A stretch of DNA of 64,000 nucleotides from Pseudomonas poae (GTDB lineage: Bacteria > Pseudomonadota > Gammaproteobacteria > Pseudomonadales > Pseudomonadaceae). Positions within the stretch are counted from its first letter, which is position 1. Each line of letters begins with the position of its first letter. Of this stretch, positions 7,848-16,009 are shown in pieces. The notes under the pieces were generated by a model. It was given only the letters and a program-made list of their open reading frames with translations. It did not search any database and had not been told where the DNA came from. The stretch spans positions 5,184,001 to 5,248,000 of the forward strand of contig CP110972.1 of assembly GCA_028869255.1 (NCBI GenBank). The letters are read 5' to 3'. Position numbers and translations under genes: made by a program.

Positions 7848-8753
7848 TCACTCAATCCACTTGCGATCCCCGGTAAAACTGATCGTCAACCAACGCGCCG
7901 CATCCGGTTTGCCCAGCCCTGTGGATATCTCCTCACGCAATGCGTCGAGAGTCGCGACGTTATCCACCGGGTAATTGGCCGGCAACACCACGTGAATCTC
8001 GATAAACCGCGCACGCCCGTGCTTTTGCACGTAGGACACGTAGTCGTCGAAACCATGGTTGGCCTGGGCCGCGTTCATCACTTCACGCACTTTGTCATCC
8101 AGGTGATCCGGGGCAATCCCCAGCACCTCGCGCAACGCCGGGCGCAGGATCTTGAACGCCGGCGCCAGCATGCTCAGGGCCAGCAGAATCAGGATCAACG
8201 GGTCGACATACACCGCCCATTCGCCATAGCCCCGGGACTTGAGCAACAGCGCCGCCAGAAAGCTGATCAGCAGGCCCACCGAGAGCATCGCGTCTACCAG
8301 CCAACTGATGTTATCGAACTGGATCAGCGAGGATTTCAGCCTGCGGTTGCGATAACGCACGTAGAAGAAGTAGGCAAACTCGACGACGGTAAACACCGCC
8401 GCGTAGATAATCACCAGCCCCAGCTCGATCTCGCGCCCGCCATTGATAATGCCGAACACACCGTTGAGAAACGCATAGATGGCGATCAGCAGCAGGAAGC
8501 TGCCTTCAATCAGCAGCACCATGGGTTCCAGGTGCCAATAGCCGAACTGGAAACGTTCGTTGCTTTTCTTGGCGATCAGCTTGGCCGTGATCAGCATCAA
8601 CACCTTGATGGCGGTGGCGATCAGCGAGAAGAAGCCGTCGAACAGAATGGATTGGGCGCCGGATATCACACCCGTGACAATCCCGGCGATCGCCACGGCG
8701 AACATCAGAATCGTCGATTGTTTGAGCAGTGCCTGCTCACCTCGGTTACTCAC
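7848..8753 (-). CDS. Cation diffusion facilitator (CDF) family transporter
   Basis: The protein has 301 residues. The GTG at 8753 is chosen as start because AGGAGGA sits about 4 bases upstream; a longer frame upstream lacks such a signal. The N-terminal half has about five to six membrane segments, with the metal-site-like motifs SILFDGFFSLI and FDNISWLVDAMLS. The C-terminal half is a cytoplasmic domain with FIEIHVVLPANYPV. CDF proteins export divalent cations such as Zn2+, Fe2+, Co2+ or Mn2+ in exchange for protons. The metal here is not predictable. A REP doublet lies on each side. Confidence 0.85.
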   Translation of the reverse strand: MSNRGEQALLKQSTILMFAVAIAGIVTGVISGAQSILFDGFFSLIATAIKVLMLITAKLIAKKSNERFQFGYWHLEPMVLLIEGSFLLLIAIYAFLNGVFGIINGGREIELGLVIIYAAVFTVVEFAYFFYVRYRNRRLKSSLIQFDNISWLVDAMLSVGLLISFLAALLLKSRGYGEWAVYVDPLILILLALSMLAPAFKILRPALREVLGIAPDHLDDKVREVMNAAQANHGFDDYVSYVQKHGRARFIEIHVVLPANYPVDNVATLDALREEISTGLGKPDAARWLTISFTGDRKWIE

Positions 8754-8866
8754 ATTTCCTCCTGTTAAAACCTTTAAACCGCACACTGCGAAGGGTTTTC
8801 AGGAGTGGAGTGTACCTTATGCCGTGTTTTGGCCGATTTGACGCATTATCAAGCGAATAAAATCAT

Positions 8867-8960
8867 TGTGGCGAGGGAGCTTGCTCCCGTTGGGCTGCGC
8901 AGCAGCCCCAAAAAGCCAGGGCCGCTTCGCGCCCCAACGGGAGCATGCTCCCTCGCCACA
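8867..8960. repeat. REP-like inverted repeat (GGCGAGGGAGC type)
   Basis: TGTGGCGAGGGAGCTTGCTC at the left pairs with its complement (ending CCCTCGCCACA) at the right, with an internal GCTGCGCAGCAGC palindrome. This REP class has a different core from the GCGAGCAAGCCC type. It lies upstream of the CDF gene and downstream of the dehydrogenase gene. Confidence 0.85.
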
Positions 8961-8973
8961 GAAGCCAACAGTT

Positions 8974-9741
8974 TTAGCCTTTAGCGCCACGCTCAATCGC
9001 AAACCCGGCCCAGGTCTGGCTCACCGGCATCAGCTCCAGGCGGTTGATATTGACGTGAGCCGGGGTGTTGAGCACCCAGAAAATCGTGTCGGCAATGTCT
9101 TGCGGCTGGATCGGCTCGGCGCCGGCGTAAGTGGCGTCGTAGCGCGCCTGGTCACCGCCGAAGCGCACCAGTGAGAACTCACTCTCGCACAGGCCCGGCT
9201 CGATGTTGGTCACCCGTACGCCGGTGCCTTGCAGGTCGCAGCGCAGGTTCAGCGAGAACTGCTTCACGAATGCCTTGGAGCCGCCATACACGTGGCTGCC
9301 CGGGTACGGGTAGCTGCCGGCGATGGAGCCCAGGTTGATGATCCCGGCGCCACGGCCATGGGCGATCAGGCGTGGCAGCAGCAGGCTGGTGGTGGTCAGC
9401 AGGCCCTTGATGTTGGTGTCGACCATGGTTTCCCAATCGTCGAGGCTGCATTTGGGCGCAGGGTCGGTGCCCACGGCGAGGCCGGCGTTGTTGATCAGCC
9501 CGCGCAGCGTGGCGAACGAGGGCGGCAGGTTGGCGATGGCGTCTTCCATGCCCTTGCGGTCACGCACGTCCACGACCAGGCCGTGCACTTCGGTCTGCTT
9601 GGAAAGCTCTTCGACCAGCGCATTCAGGCGGTCGGCACGACGGCCAGTGAGCACCAGTTTCCAGCCGGCTTCGGCAAAACGACGGGCGCAGGCTTCGCCG
9701 AAACCTGAGGTTGCGCCAGTAATAAACAGCGTGTTGGACAT
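8974..9741 (-). CDS. SDR family oxidoreductase (YdfG-like)
   Basis: The protein has 255 residues. It is a classical short-chain dehydrogenase: NAD(P)-binding TGATSGFGEACAR at residues about 8-20, the TGRR element that suggests NADP(H), NNAGLAVG, and catalytic Ser in INLGSIAGSYPYPG with the YGGSK Tyr/Lys pair. It resembles E. coli YdfG, which reduces malonic semialdehyde and 3-hydroxy acids. The ATG at 9741 has GGAGAAC 2-3 bases upstream. It stands alone, with a long gene-free region upstream. Confidence 0.85.
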   Translation of the reverse strand: MSNTLFITGATSGFGEACARRFAEAGWKLVLTGRRADRLNALVEELSKQTEVHGLVVDVRDRKGMEDAIANLPPSFATLRGLINNAGLAVGTDPAPKCSLDDWETMVDTNIKGLLTTTSLLLPRLIAHGRGAGIINLGSIAGSYPYPGSHVYGGSKAFVKQFSLNLRCDLQGTGVRVTNIEPGLCESEFSLVRFGGDQARYDATYAGAEPIQPQDIADTIFWVLNTPAHVNINRLELMPVSQTWAGFAIERGAKG

Positions 9742-9841
9742 GGTGTTCTCCTTGCGGGCATCGGGGAAAAAATCAGCCAGCAGAATGCCCGTACGCCGCT
9801 TTCGCGGCAACCGCTATGCGCACAACTTCACTCACAACTGA

Positions 9842-10416
9842 TCACTTTTTAACCGCATCAAGCAAAGCCTTATAGGCCGTGGCTTGCAGCCATATGCGCG
9901 CAGGTTATCCACAACTGCGCCCACAGTCTTTGGGGGCAAGTGCCAAAAGCCCCAGGCCGCTCCATACACGGCCTGCAGGCGATTTTAGAAAGTTTTTTGC
10001 TTGACCTTGGCCCAGGCGTATGTAGCCCTTTGCCTAGAGGAAAAATCCGAACGATGGCTCCAGGCCAGTCATTTCGGCCTCTGCGGCAGTCTTTCCAGAG
10101 TTTAGTCACAGACTTATCCACAGGCTGGCAGGACATATTTCGGTCATATACCTGTGTCTTTAAACAGGTTGACAAACCCCTTGGCAGGTCACGAAAAACC
10201 CACTGATCAAAAAACAACCACCAAGCTACAAGCCACGTAATCAAAGGCTTTCAGACAGCTACACCCACGTTACCCACAGTCGGTTCCACAGCGGATGGGG
10301 ACAAGTCAAAACTGTGACAAAACAGGGATTTGCGGCGGCTATATGTCGCGCTTTGGAGGGGAGCTGGATTTGTTTTCCACAATTTCCGGAAAGGTCTGGG
10401 GATAGCACTAAAAGGA
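9842..10416. other. Gene-free region with DnaA-box-like 9-mers
   Basis: About 575 bp lack any convincing gene in either strand. They contain two perfect TTATCCACA DnaA boxes (9905-9913, 10114-10122) and two single-mismatch copies (TTACCCACA 10270-10278, TTTTCCACA 10373-10381), all in the same orientation. A small dyad, ACCTGT with ACAGGT, lies near 10150-10170. Whether DnaA binds here is inference; this is not the rpmH-dnaA origin region. Confidence 0.5.
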
Positions 10417-10504
10417 ATGTGGGAGCTGGCTTGCCTGCGATAGCATCCCCTCGGTTTACTGATAGACCGAGGTGTCTGCATCGCAGGCAAGCCAGCTCCC
10501 ACAT
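10417..10504. repeat. REP doublet (GGGAGCTGGCTTGCCTGCGA type)
   Basis: ATGTGGGAGCTGGCTTGCCT and its complement are arranged head-to-head over 88 bp, just downstream of livF. The same unit occurs at 17352, 19996 and 42250. Confidence 0.9.
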
Positions 10505-10516
10505 CAAGCTTTTAGG

Positions 10517-11233
10517 TCAGTGACCGCCGAGGTAGGCGTTGCGCACTTCCTCATTCACCAGCAATTCCTTACCGGTGCCCGTCAGGCGGATCTCGCCGTT
10601 GACCATCACATACGCCCGGTCAGAAAGCCGCAACGCATGGTTGGCGTTCTGCTCCACCAGGAAGATGGTCATCCCGGTGGCCGCCAGCTCGCGCAGGGTG
10701 GCGAAGATCTGCTTCACCACAATCGGCGCCAGCCCCAGGCTCGGCTCATCCAGCAGCAACAGCTTGGGCCGGCTCATCAGCGCACGGGCGATGGCGAGCA
10801 TTTGCTGCTCACCACCGGACATGGTCATGGCGCGCTGGTTACGCCGCTCCTTGAGCCGTGGGAACAGCTCGAACATGCGCTGCATGTCCTCAGCGGCAAA
10901 CTTGTCGCCAATCGGGATGGTGCCCATCAGCAGGTTTTCCTCGACGGTCATGTCGGGGAACACCCGCCGCCCTTCCGGCGACTGCGCAATGCCGTTGGAG
11001 GCAATGTAGTGGGACGACTTGTGGGTAATGTCGACGCCGTTGTAGATGATCTGCCCCGACTCGGCCCGTGGCTGGCCGAAGATCGACATCAGCAACGTGG
11101 ATTTACCCGCGCCGTTGGAGCCGATCAGGCTCACGGTTTCGCCTTCATTGATGTGCAGCGAGACTTTTTTCAGGGCCTGGATCGGGCCGTAGAACACGTC
11201 CAGCTCCTTCATTTCGAGGATAGGTGCACTCAT
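10517..11233 (-). CDS. livF: Branched-chain amino acid ABC transporter ATPase LivF
   Basis: The protein has 238 residues. Walker A is GSNGAGKST (about residue 38), the ABC signature is MSGGEQQ and Walker B is LLLLDEPSLGLAP, the LivF form. A long upstream extension of the frame lies inside livG, so the start is the ATG at 11233. This overlaps the livG stop by 4 bases. LivF pairs with LivG to drive uptake of leucine, isoleucine and valine across the inner membrane. Confidence 0.94.
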   Translation of the reverse strand: MSAPILEMKELDVFYGPIQALKKVSLHINEGETVSLIGSNGAGKSTLLMSIFGQPRAESGQIIYNGVDITHKSSHYIASNGIAQSPEGRRVFPDMTVEENLLMGTIPIGDKFAAEDMQRMFELFPRLKERRNQRAMTMSGGEQQMLAIARALMSRPKLLLLDEPSLGLAPIVVKQIFATLRELAATGMTIFLVEQNANHALRLSDRAYVMVNGEIRLTGTGKELLVNEEVRNAYLGGH

Positions 11234-12105
11234 ACCAGTTCCTCTTCGTCTGCGCCCAGGTAGGCGGCAATCACTTTCGGATCGTTGCGGATCGCCTCCG
11301 GCCCGCCCTCGGCGATCACGTTGCCGTGGTCCAGCACCACGATGTGGTCGGAAATACTCATCACCATGCCCATGTCGTGTTCGATCAGCACCACCGTCAG
11401 GTCGTGTTCGTCGCGCAGCAGGCGAATCATCGCGCTGAGGGCTTCGGTTTCCTGGGGGTTGAGGCCCGCTGCCGGTTCGTCCAGGCAGATGATCTGCGGC
11501 CGGGTGCACATGGCGCGGGCGATTTCCAGGCGCCGCTGCTGACCGTAGGAAAGCTCGCCGGCCAGGCGATTGGCGCAGTCCACCAGGTCCACCACTTCGA
11601 GCCAGTAGAACGCGTGATCGAGGGCATCACTTTCGGCCTTGCGGTAGCCCTTGGTGTTGAGGATGCCGGCGAGCATGTTGCGGTTGACCCACATGTGCTG
11701 GGCCACCAGCAGGTTTTCCAGCACCGACATTTCCTTGAACAGGCGAATGTTCTGGAACGTACGGGCCAGACCGGCGCGGTTCACCAAGTGAGTGCCGCCG
11801 AACATCTTGTAGTACACGCGACTGAAAAAGCTTTTGGGCGACACAAAATCAGTGGCCTTGAAGCGTTCGCCGAGCAACTGGATCACGTTGGTCTGCTTGC
11901 CACGGATGTTGAGTTCGATTTTGCCGCCACTGGCTTTATAGAAACCGGTAAGGCAGTTGAACACAGTGGTCTTGCCGGCGCCGTTGGGGCCGATCAGGGC
12001 GAAGATCGAGTTGCGTTCGACCTTGAGGCTCACGTCGCTCAAGGCTTTGATTCCACCGAAGTGCATCATCAGGTGTTCCACGGACAGGACGACTTCCTTG
12101 CTCAT
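11230..12105 (-). CDS. livG: Branched-chain amino acid ABC transporter ATPase LivG
   Basis: The protein has 291 residues, longer than LivF because of the insert between Walker A (GPNGAGKTT) and the Q-loop (ARTFQNIRLF), as usual for LivG. The signature ELSYGQQRRLEIARAM and Walker B IICLDEPAAGLNP are present. It starts within the end of livM (4-base overlap) and overlaps livF at its end, so the operon is translationally coupled. Confidence 0.94.
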   Translation of the reverse strand: MSKEVVLSVEHLMMHFGGIKALSDVSLKVERNSIFALIGPNGAGKTTVFNCLTGFYKASGGKIELNIRGKQTNVIQLLGERFKATDFVSPKSFFSRVYYKMFGGTHLVNRAGLARTFQNIRLFKEMSVLENLLVAQHMWVNRNMLAGILNTKGYRKAESDALDHAFYWLEVVDLVDCANRLAGELSYGQQRRLEIARAMCTRPQIICLDEPAAGLNPQETEALSAMIRLLRDEHDLTVVLIEHDMGMVMSISDHIVVLDHGNVIAEGGPEAIRNDPKVIAAYLGADEEELV

Positions 12106-13379
12106 GGCGCTACCCCCTTACGCGGAGTCACACCGGTACGGCTGATCCGGATCAGGCCACGCGGCCGCCAGATCATCATCACCACCATCAGCACGCCAAA
12201 CAGCAGCACGCGGTATTCGGAGAAACTGCGCAGCAGCTCCGGGGCGACGGTGAGGACGAACGCCGCAATCACCACGCCCACTGTCGAGCCCATGCCGCCC
12301 AGCACCACGATGGCGAGGATCAGCGCCGACTCGAAGAAGGTGAACGACGACGGGTTGACGAAGCCCTGGTAGCTGGCGAAGAACACCCCGGCCAGACCAG
12401 CGGTGGAAGCACCGATGGTGAATGCCGAGAGCTTGACCAGCACGTGGTTCAGGCCCATGGAACGGCAGGCGATTTCATCTTCGCGCAAGGCTTCCCAGGC
12501 GCGGCCGACCGGCATGCGGGTCAGGCGGTGCTTGATGTACAGCACGGCCAGCACCACCAGGAACAGCACGATGTAGATGAACAGGAATTTGATGTTGGGG
12601 TTGTAGTCGATGCCGAAAAATTCATGAAACGGAATCCCGCCATCTTTGGCTTTACGCACGAACTCCAGCCCGAAGAACGTCGGTGATGGCACCGGCATGC
12701 CGTTCGGGCCGCCGGTAAACGACAGCCAGTTGTTGAGCACCAGGCGGATGATTTCACCGAAGCCCAGGGTCACGATGGCGAGATAATCGCCGTGCATTCG
12801 CAACACCGGAAACCCGAGTATGCACCCCGCCAACGCCGCACAGATGGCCGCCAATGGCAGCACGGTCCAGAAGCCCAGGCCGAGGTATTGATAACCCAAT
12901 GCCAGGCCGTAGGCGCCGATGGCGTAGAACGCCACATAACCGAGGTCGAGCAAGCCGGCCAGGCCGACCACGATGTTCAGGCCCAGGCCGAGCAACACGT
13001 AGATCAGCCCGAGGATCACCACGGTCAGCAGGTACTTGTTGGCAAAGAACGGGAACACGATGGCGATCACGATCAGTGCCGGGATGATCCAGCGCAGCCG
13101 CGACTTGTAGTCCGGCGCCAGCACATGCACACCCGAACCACTGCTCTCGAAACCCTGCAGAATCTTCAGGCCCTTGGGGGTTTGCAGGAACAGGCTCATG
13201 GCAAAGCGACCGACCATCACAATGGCCACCAGCAGGCCCACGCGGGCCGGTTCCAGGTTGAAGCTGTAGCCGTCGAGTACCACGCCGACGATCGGACCGA
13301 ACACGATCAGCGAAATCAGCCCGGCGAGGACCGTATCGACCACACTTTTTTTGATATCGATGGGTTTGGCAGCAGACAT
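12102..13379 (-). CDS. livM: Branched-chain amino acid ABC permease LivM
   Basis: The protein has 425 residues, with an N-terminal extension typical of Pseudomonas BraE/LivM followed by about nine or ten membrane segments. Family motifs include LNIVVGLAGLLDLGYVAFYAIGAY and GRAWEALREDEIACRSMGLN, the cytoplasmic loop that contacts the ATPases. It follows livH by 2 bp and overlaps livG by 4 bases. Confidence 0.93.
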   Translation of the reverse strand: MSAAKPIDIKKSVVDTVLAGLISLIVFGPIVGVVLDGYSFNLEPARVGLLVAIVMVGRFAMSLFLQTPKGLKILQGFESSGSGVHVLAPDYKSRLRWIIPALIVIAIVFPFFANKYLLTVVILGLIYVLLGLGLNIVVGLAGLLDLGYVAFYAIGAYGLALGYQYLGLGFWTVLPLAAICAALAGCILGFPVLRMHGDYLAIVTLGFGEIIRLVLNNWLSFTGGPNGMPVPSPTFFGLEFVRKAKDGGIPFHEFFGIDYNPNIKFLFIYIVLFLVVLAVLYIKHRLTRMPVGRAWEALREDEIACRSMGLNHVLVKLSAFTIGASTAGLAGVFFASYQGFVNPSSFTFFESALILAIVVLGGMGSTVGVVIAAFVLTVAPELLRSFSEYRVLLFGVLMVVMMIWRPRGLIRISRTGVTPRKGVAP

Positions 13380-13381
13380 GT

Positions 13382-14296
13382 TTACACCTTCGCCACGAGT
13401 GGGCGACCAAGCAGGCCCTGGGGACGGAAAATCAGAATCACCACCAGCAGGGAGAAACTGAACACGTCTTTGTAGTCAGAGTTGATCAACCCCGAGAACA
13501 GCGACTCGGAAATACCGAGGATAATCCCGCCCAGCATTGCCCCAGGCAGGGAACCAATGCCGCCGAGTACCGCTGCGGTAAACGCCTTGATGCCGATGAT
13601 GAAGCCGGCATAGAAGTCGAACGTGCCGTAGTTGAGGGTGATCAGCACGCCGGCCAACGCGGCCATGGCGGCACCGATGACAAACACGTAGGAGATCACG
13701 CGGTCGGTGTTGATACCCAGGATCGAGGCCATCTTGCGGTCTTGCTGAGTCGCACGGCACATACGGCCGAGCTTGGTGTACTTGATGATGTAGGTGAGCA
13801 ACGCCATGCCGGCGAACGCCGCCACGAGGATGAAGACCTTGGTGTAGGTGAGCTGCACGAACCCGCTGCCGATATCGACACGCCAGGCCCCCGCCAGCAG
13901 GGTAGGAATACCTTGTTGCTTGGCGCCCTGGGCGATCTGCGCGTAGTTCTGCAGGATCAGGGAAATACCGATGGCGCTGATCAGCGGAGCCAGTCGGGTG
14001 GAGTTGCGCAGCGGTTTGTAAGCGACACGTTCGATGACCCAACCGTAAACGCCGGTGACGACCACGGTGAAGACCAACGTACCGAGAATGAGCAGCGGGA
14101 AGGATTCGATGCCGAAGTAAGCCAGCAGTGCCAGACTGATCGCCGCGAGGTAAGCGGAAATCATATAAACCTCGCCGTGGGCGAAGTTGATCATGCCAAT
14201 GATGCCATAGACCATTGTGTAGCCGATGGCGATCAGGCCATAGACCGACCCGAGGGTCAGGCCGTTGACCAGTTGCTGCAGGAAAATACCATCCAT
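13382..14296 (-). CDS. livH: Branched-chain amino acid ABC permease LivH
   Basis: The protein has 304 residues and about eight membrane segments. The N-terminal signature QQLVNGLTLGSVYGLIAIGYTMVYGIIGMINFAHGEVYM is typical of BraD/LivH, and the coupling loop GRMCRATQQDRKMASILGI is present. It is the first gene of the livHMGF block. It is separated from the binding-protein gene livK by 201 bp holding a REP doublet, so livK may be transcribed in excess of the downstream genes. Confidence 0.93.
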   Translation of the reverse strand: MDGIFLQQLVNGLTLGSVYGLIAIGYTMVYGIIGMINFAHGEVYMISAYLAAISLALLAYFGIESFPLLILGTLVFTVVVTGVYGWVIERVAYKPLRNSTRLAPLISAIGISLILQNYAQIAQGAKQQGIPTLLAGAWRVDIGSGFVQLTYTKVFILVAAFAGMALLTYIIKYTKLGRMCRATQQDRKMASILGINTDRVISYVFVIGAAMAALAGVLITLNYGTFDFYAGFIIGIKAFTAAVLGGIGSLPGAMLGGIILGISESLFSGLINSDYKDVFSFSLLVVILIFRPQGLLGRPLVAKV

Positions 14297-14388
14297 AACG
14301 CAATCTCACGCGGTGAGCACCTGCACACCGGTGGGTGTGCGGCGCTTCTGGAGGAAAAAACAGACGTGTATAACAACCCCACCCCCCT

Positions 14389-14477
14389 GTGGGAGCGGGC
14401 TTGCTCGCGAAAGCGGTCTGTCAGTAGCAGATGTGTTGACTGATACACCGCATTCGCGAGCAAGCCCGCTCCCACAT
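14389..14477. repeat. REP doublet (GCGAGCAAGCCCGCTCCCAC type)
   Basis: TGTGGGAGCGGGCTTGCTCG and its complement lie head-to-head between livK and livH. Such hairpins inside an operon can stabilise the upstream message or attenuate read-through. Confidence 0.9.
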
Positions 14478-14497
14478 TGGTTATGTGGCGCTCAGTC

Positions 14498-15634
14498 TTA
14501 CTTCTGCTTTTCCAGCTGATGGTATTTGCCGTCTTTGTCCCACTGGTAAACCACGTAGTCGGACACTTTCAGGTCGCCTTTGGCATCCCAGGCTTTTTCA
14601 CCCATCACGGTTTTCACCGGGTGAGCCTTGAGCCACTTGGCGGCGTCTTCGCCCTTGTTGGACTTGGCGCCGTTGAAGCCGGCGGCCAGGGCCTGCAGCG
14701 AAGCGTAGGCGTACAGGGTGTAGCCTTCAGGCTCGTAGCCGGCTTTGCGGAACTCGTCCACGACGGCCTTGCTTTCCGGCAGCAGGCGCGGGTCGGCGCC
14801 GAAGGTCATGTACACGCCGTCGACGTATTGCGCGCCGCCAGCGGTGGCCACCAGTTCGTCGGTGACGACGCCGTCGTCGGACATGAATTTCACGTCTTTG
14901 AGGCCGGCTTCACGAATCTGGCGAACCAGTGGACCGGCTTCCGGGTGCAGGCCACCGAAGTACACCACGTCAGCACCGGTGGAGCGGATCTTGGTCACCA
15001 GGGCGCTGAAGTCTTTCTCGCCACGGGTCAGGCCTTCTTCCAGCACCGGCTTGACGCCGCGCTTGGTCAACTGGGCAGCGGTGGCGTCGGCCAGGCCTTT
15101 GCCGTAGGTGTCCTTGTCGTTGATGACCGCGACTTTCTTGCCCTTGAGCACGTCGACGATGTAATCGCCGGCCACGATGCCTTGCTGGTCGTCACGGCCG
15201 CACATGCGGAACATGGCGCTCAGGCCGCGTTCGGTGACTTGGGGGTTGGTGGAGCCTGGGGTGATCGCGATGATGCCCGCTTCGTCATACACCTCGGAGG
15301 CCGGGATGGTGTTCGACGAGCAGAAGTGTCCGACCACGCCGATCACCTTGTCCTAGTCGGCCAGGCGGTTGGCCACAGCCACGGCTTGCTTGGGTTCACA
15401 GGCATCGTCGCCGGCAACCAGCACGACCTTCTCGCCGTTGATGCCGCCCGCCTTGTTGATCACATCGGCTGCCGCTTGGGCACCCTTCATGTACTGCTCA
15501 CCGAACGAGGCGTTGGCGCCGGTCATCGGCCCCGCTACGCCAATCTTCACATCAGCTTGAACAAACGTAGAAACACCCAGCGCCGCTGCAACGGCGAGGG
15601 CCAGAAAACCTTTCTTGTAAAACGTCTGGGACAT
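14498..15634 (-). pseudogene. livK: livK/braC binding protein gene interrupted by an amber codon
   Basis: One frame from ATG 15634 (GGAGCA upstream) would encode 378 residues of a periplasmic Leu/Ile/Val-binding protein. It has a signal peptide (KKGFLALAVAAALGVSTFVQA) and mature ADVKIGVAGPMTGANASFGEQ. Codon 94, at 15353-15355, is TAG in the context NRLAD-stop-DKVIGVVGHFCSSN. Homologues commonly have a Gln here, so CAG to TAG is the likely change. The frame on both sides is intact and normal. As given, only a 93-residue fragment is made unless the amber is suppressed. A sequencing error is possible. Confidence 0.85.
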
Positions 15635-16009
15635 GAGTGGTGCTCCGATATTTTTGATTTTTGGCACGACAACTTGCATTCAAACCTTTCACTGAAAGCC
15701 CAGAGCAAGGCGCGTGCCATTACGTTTTTATTCTTCAAAAAGACACGGTGTCATTGTTATTACGGGCGTTTCGGCTCCTTTTGCCAGCACGTGCAACCCT
15801 CTAGCGTCGAGAGGTGCAACCAATCAACCAAAAAAAGTACAACCCAGGCCGGTCGCACCTGCAACCGGAGGCATAAACGACAGTTCCTACACCTGTAACA
15901 ATGTGCGTAACGGAACTGCACATTTACAGTGCGTGATTGCTACGACTTGCACCAATACAGATTAGTAGCCTGCTAAGAAAATGCAGGCTTTTGAGCGGTA
16001 TTTCGCTGA
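15635..16009. other. livK upstream region with repeated TGCAACC and a sigma54-like motif
   Basis: No gene is visible in these 375 bp. TGCAACC occurs three times (starting near 15792, 15815 and 15870) with a variant TACAACC near 15838. Read on the minus strand, 15815-15830 is TGGTTGATTGGTTGCA. It has the GG-N10-GC spacing and the TTGCA of a sigma54 promoter, but a poor centre. It lies about 180 bp upstream of the livK ATG. Near 15967-15991 a small hairpin (AGCCTGC with GCAGGCT) may end amaA transcription. Confidence 0.4.

Noticed and set aside
9870..10244. 124-codon minus-strand frame in the DnaA-box region
   Set aside because: It has no ribosome binding site, atypical composition (many Trp, Cys, Arg) and no recognisable domain; the region looks non-coding.
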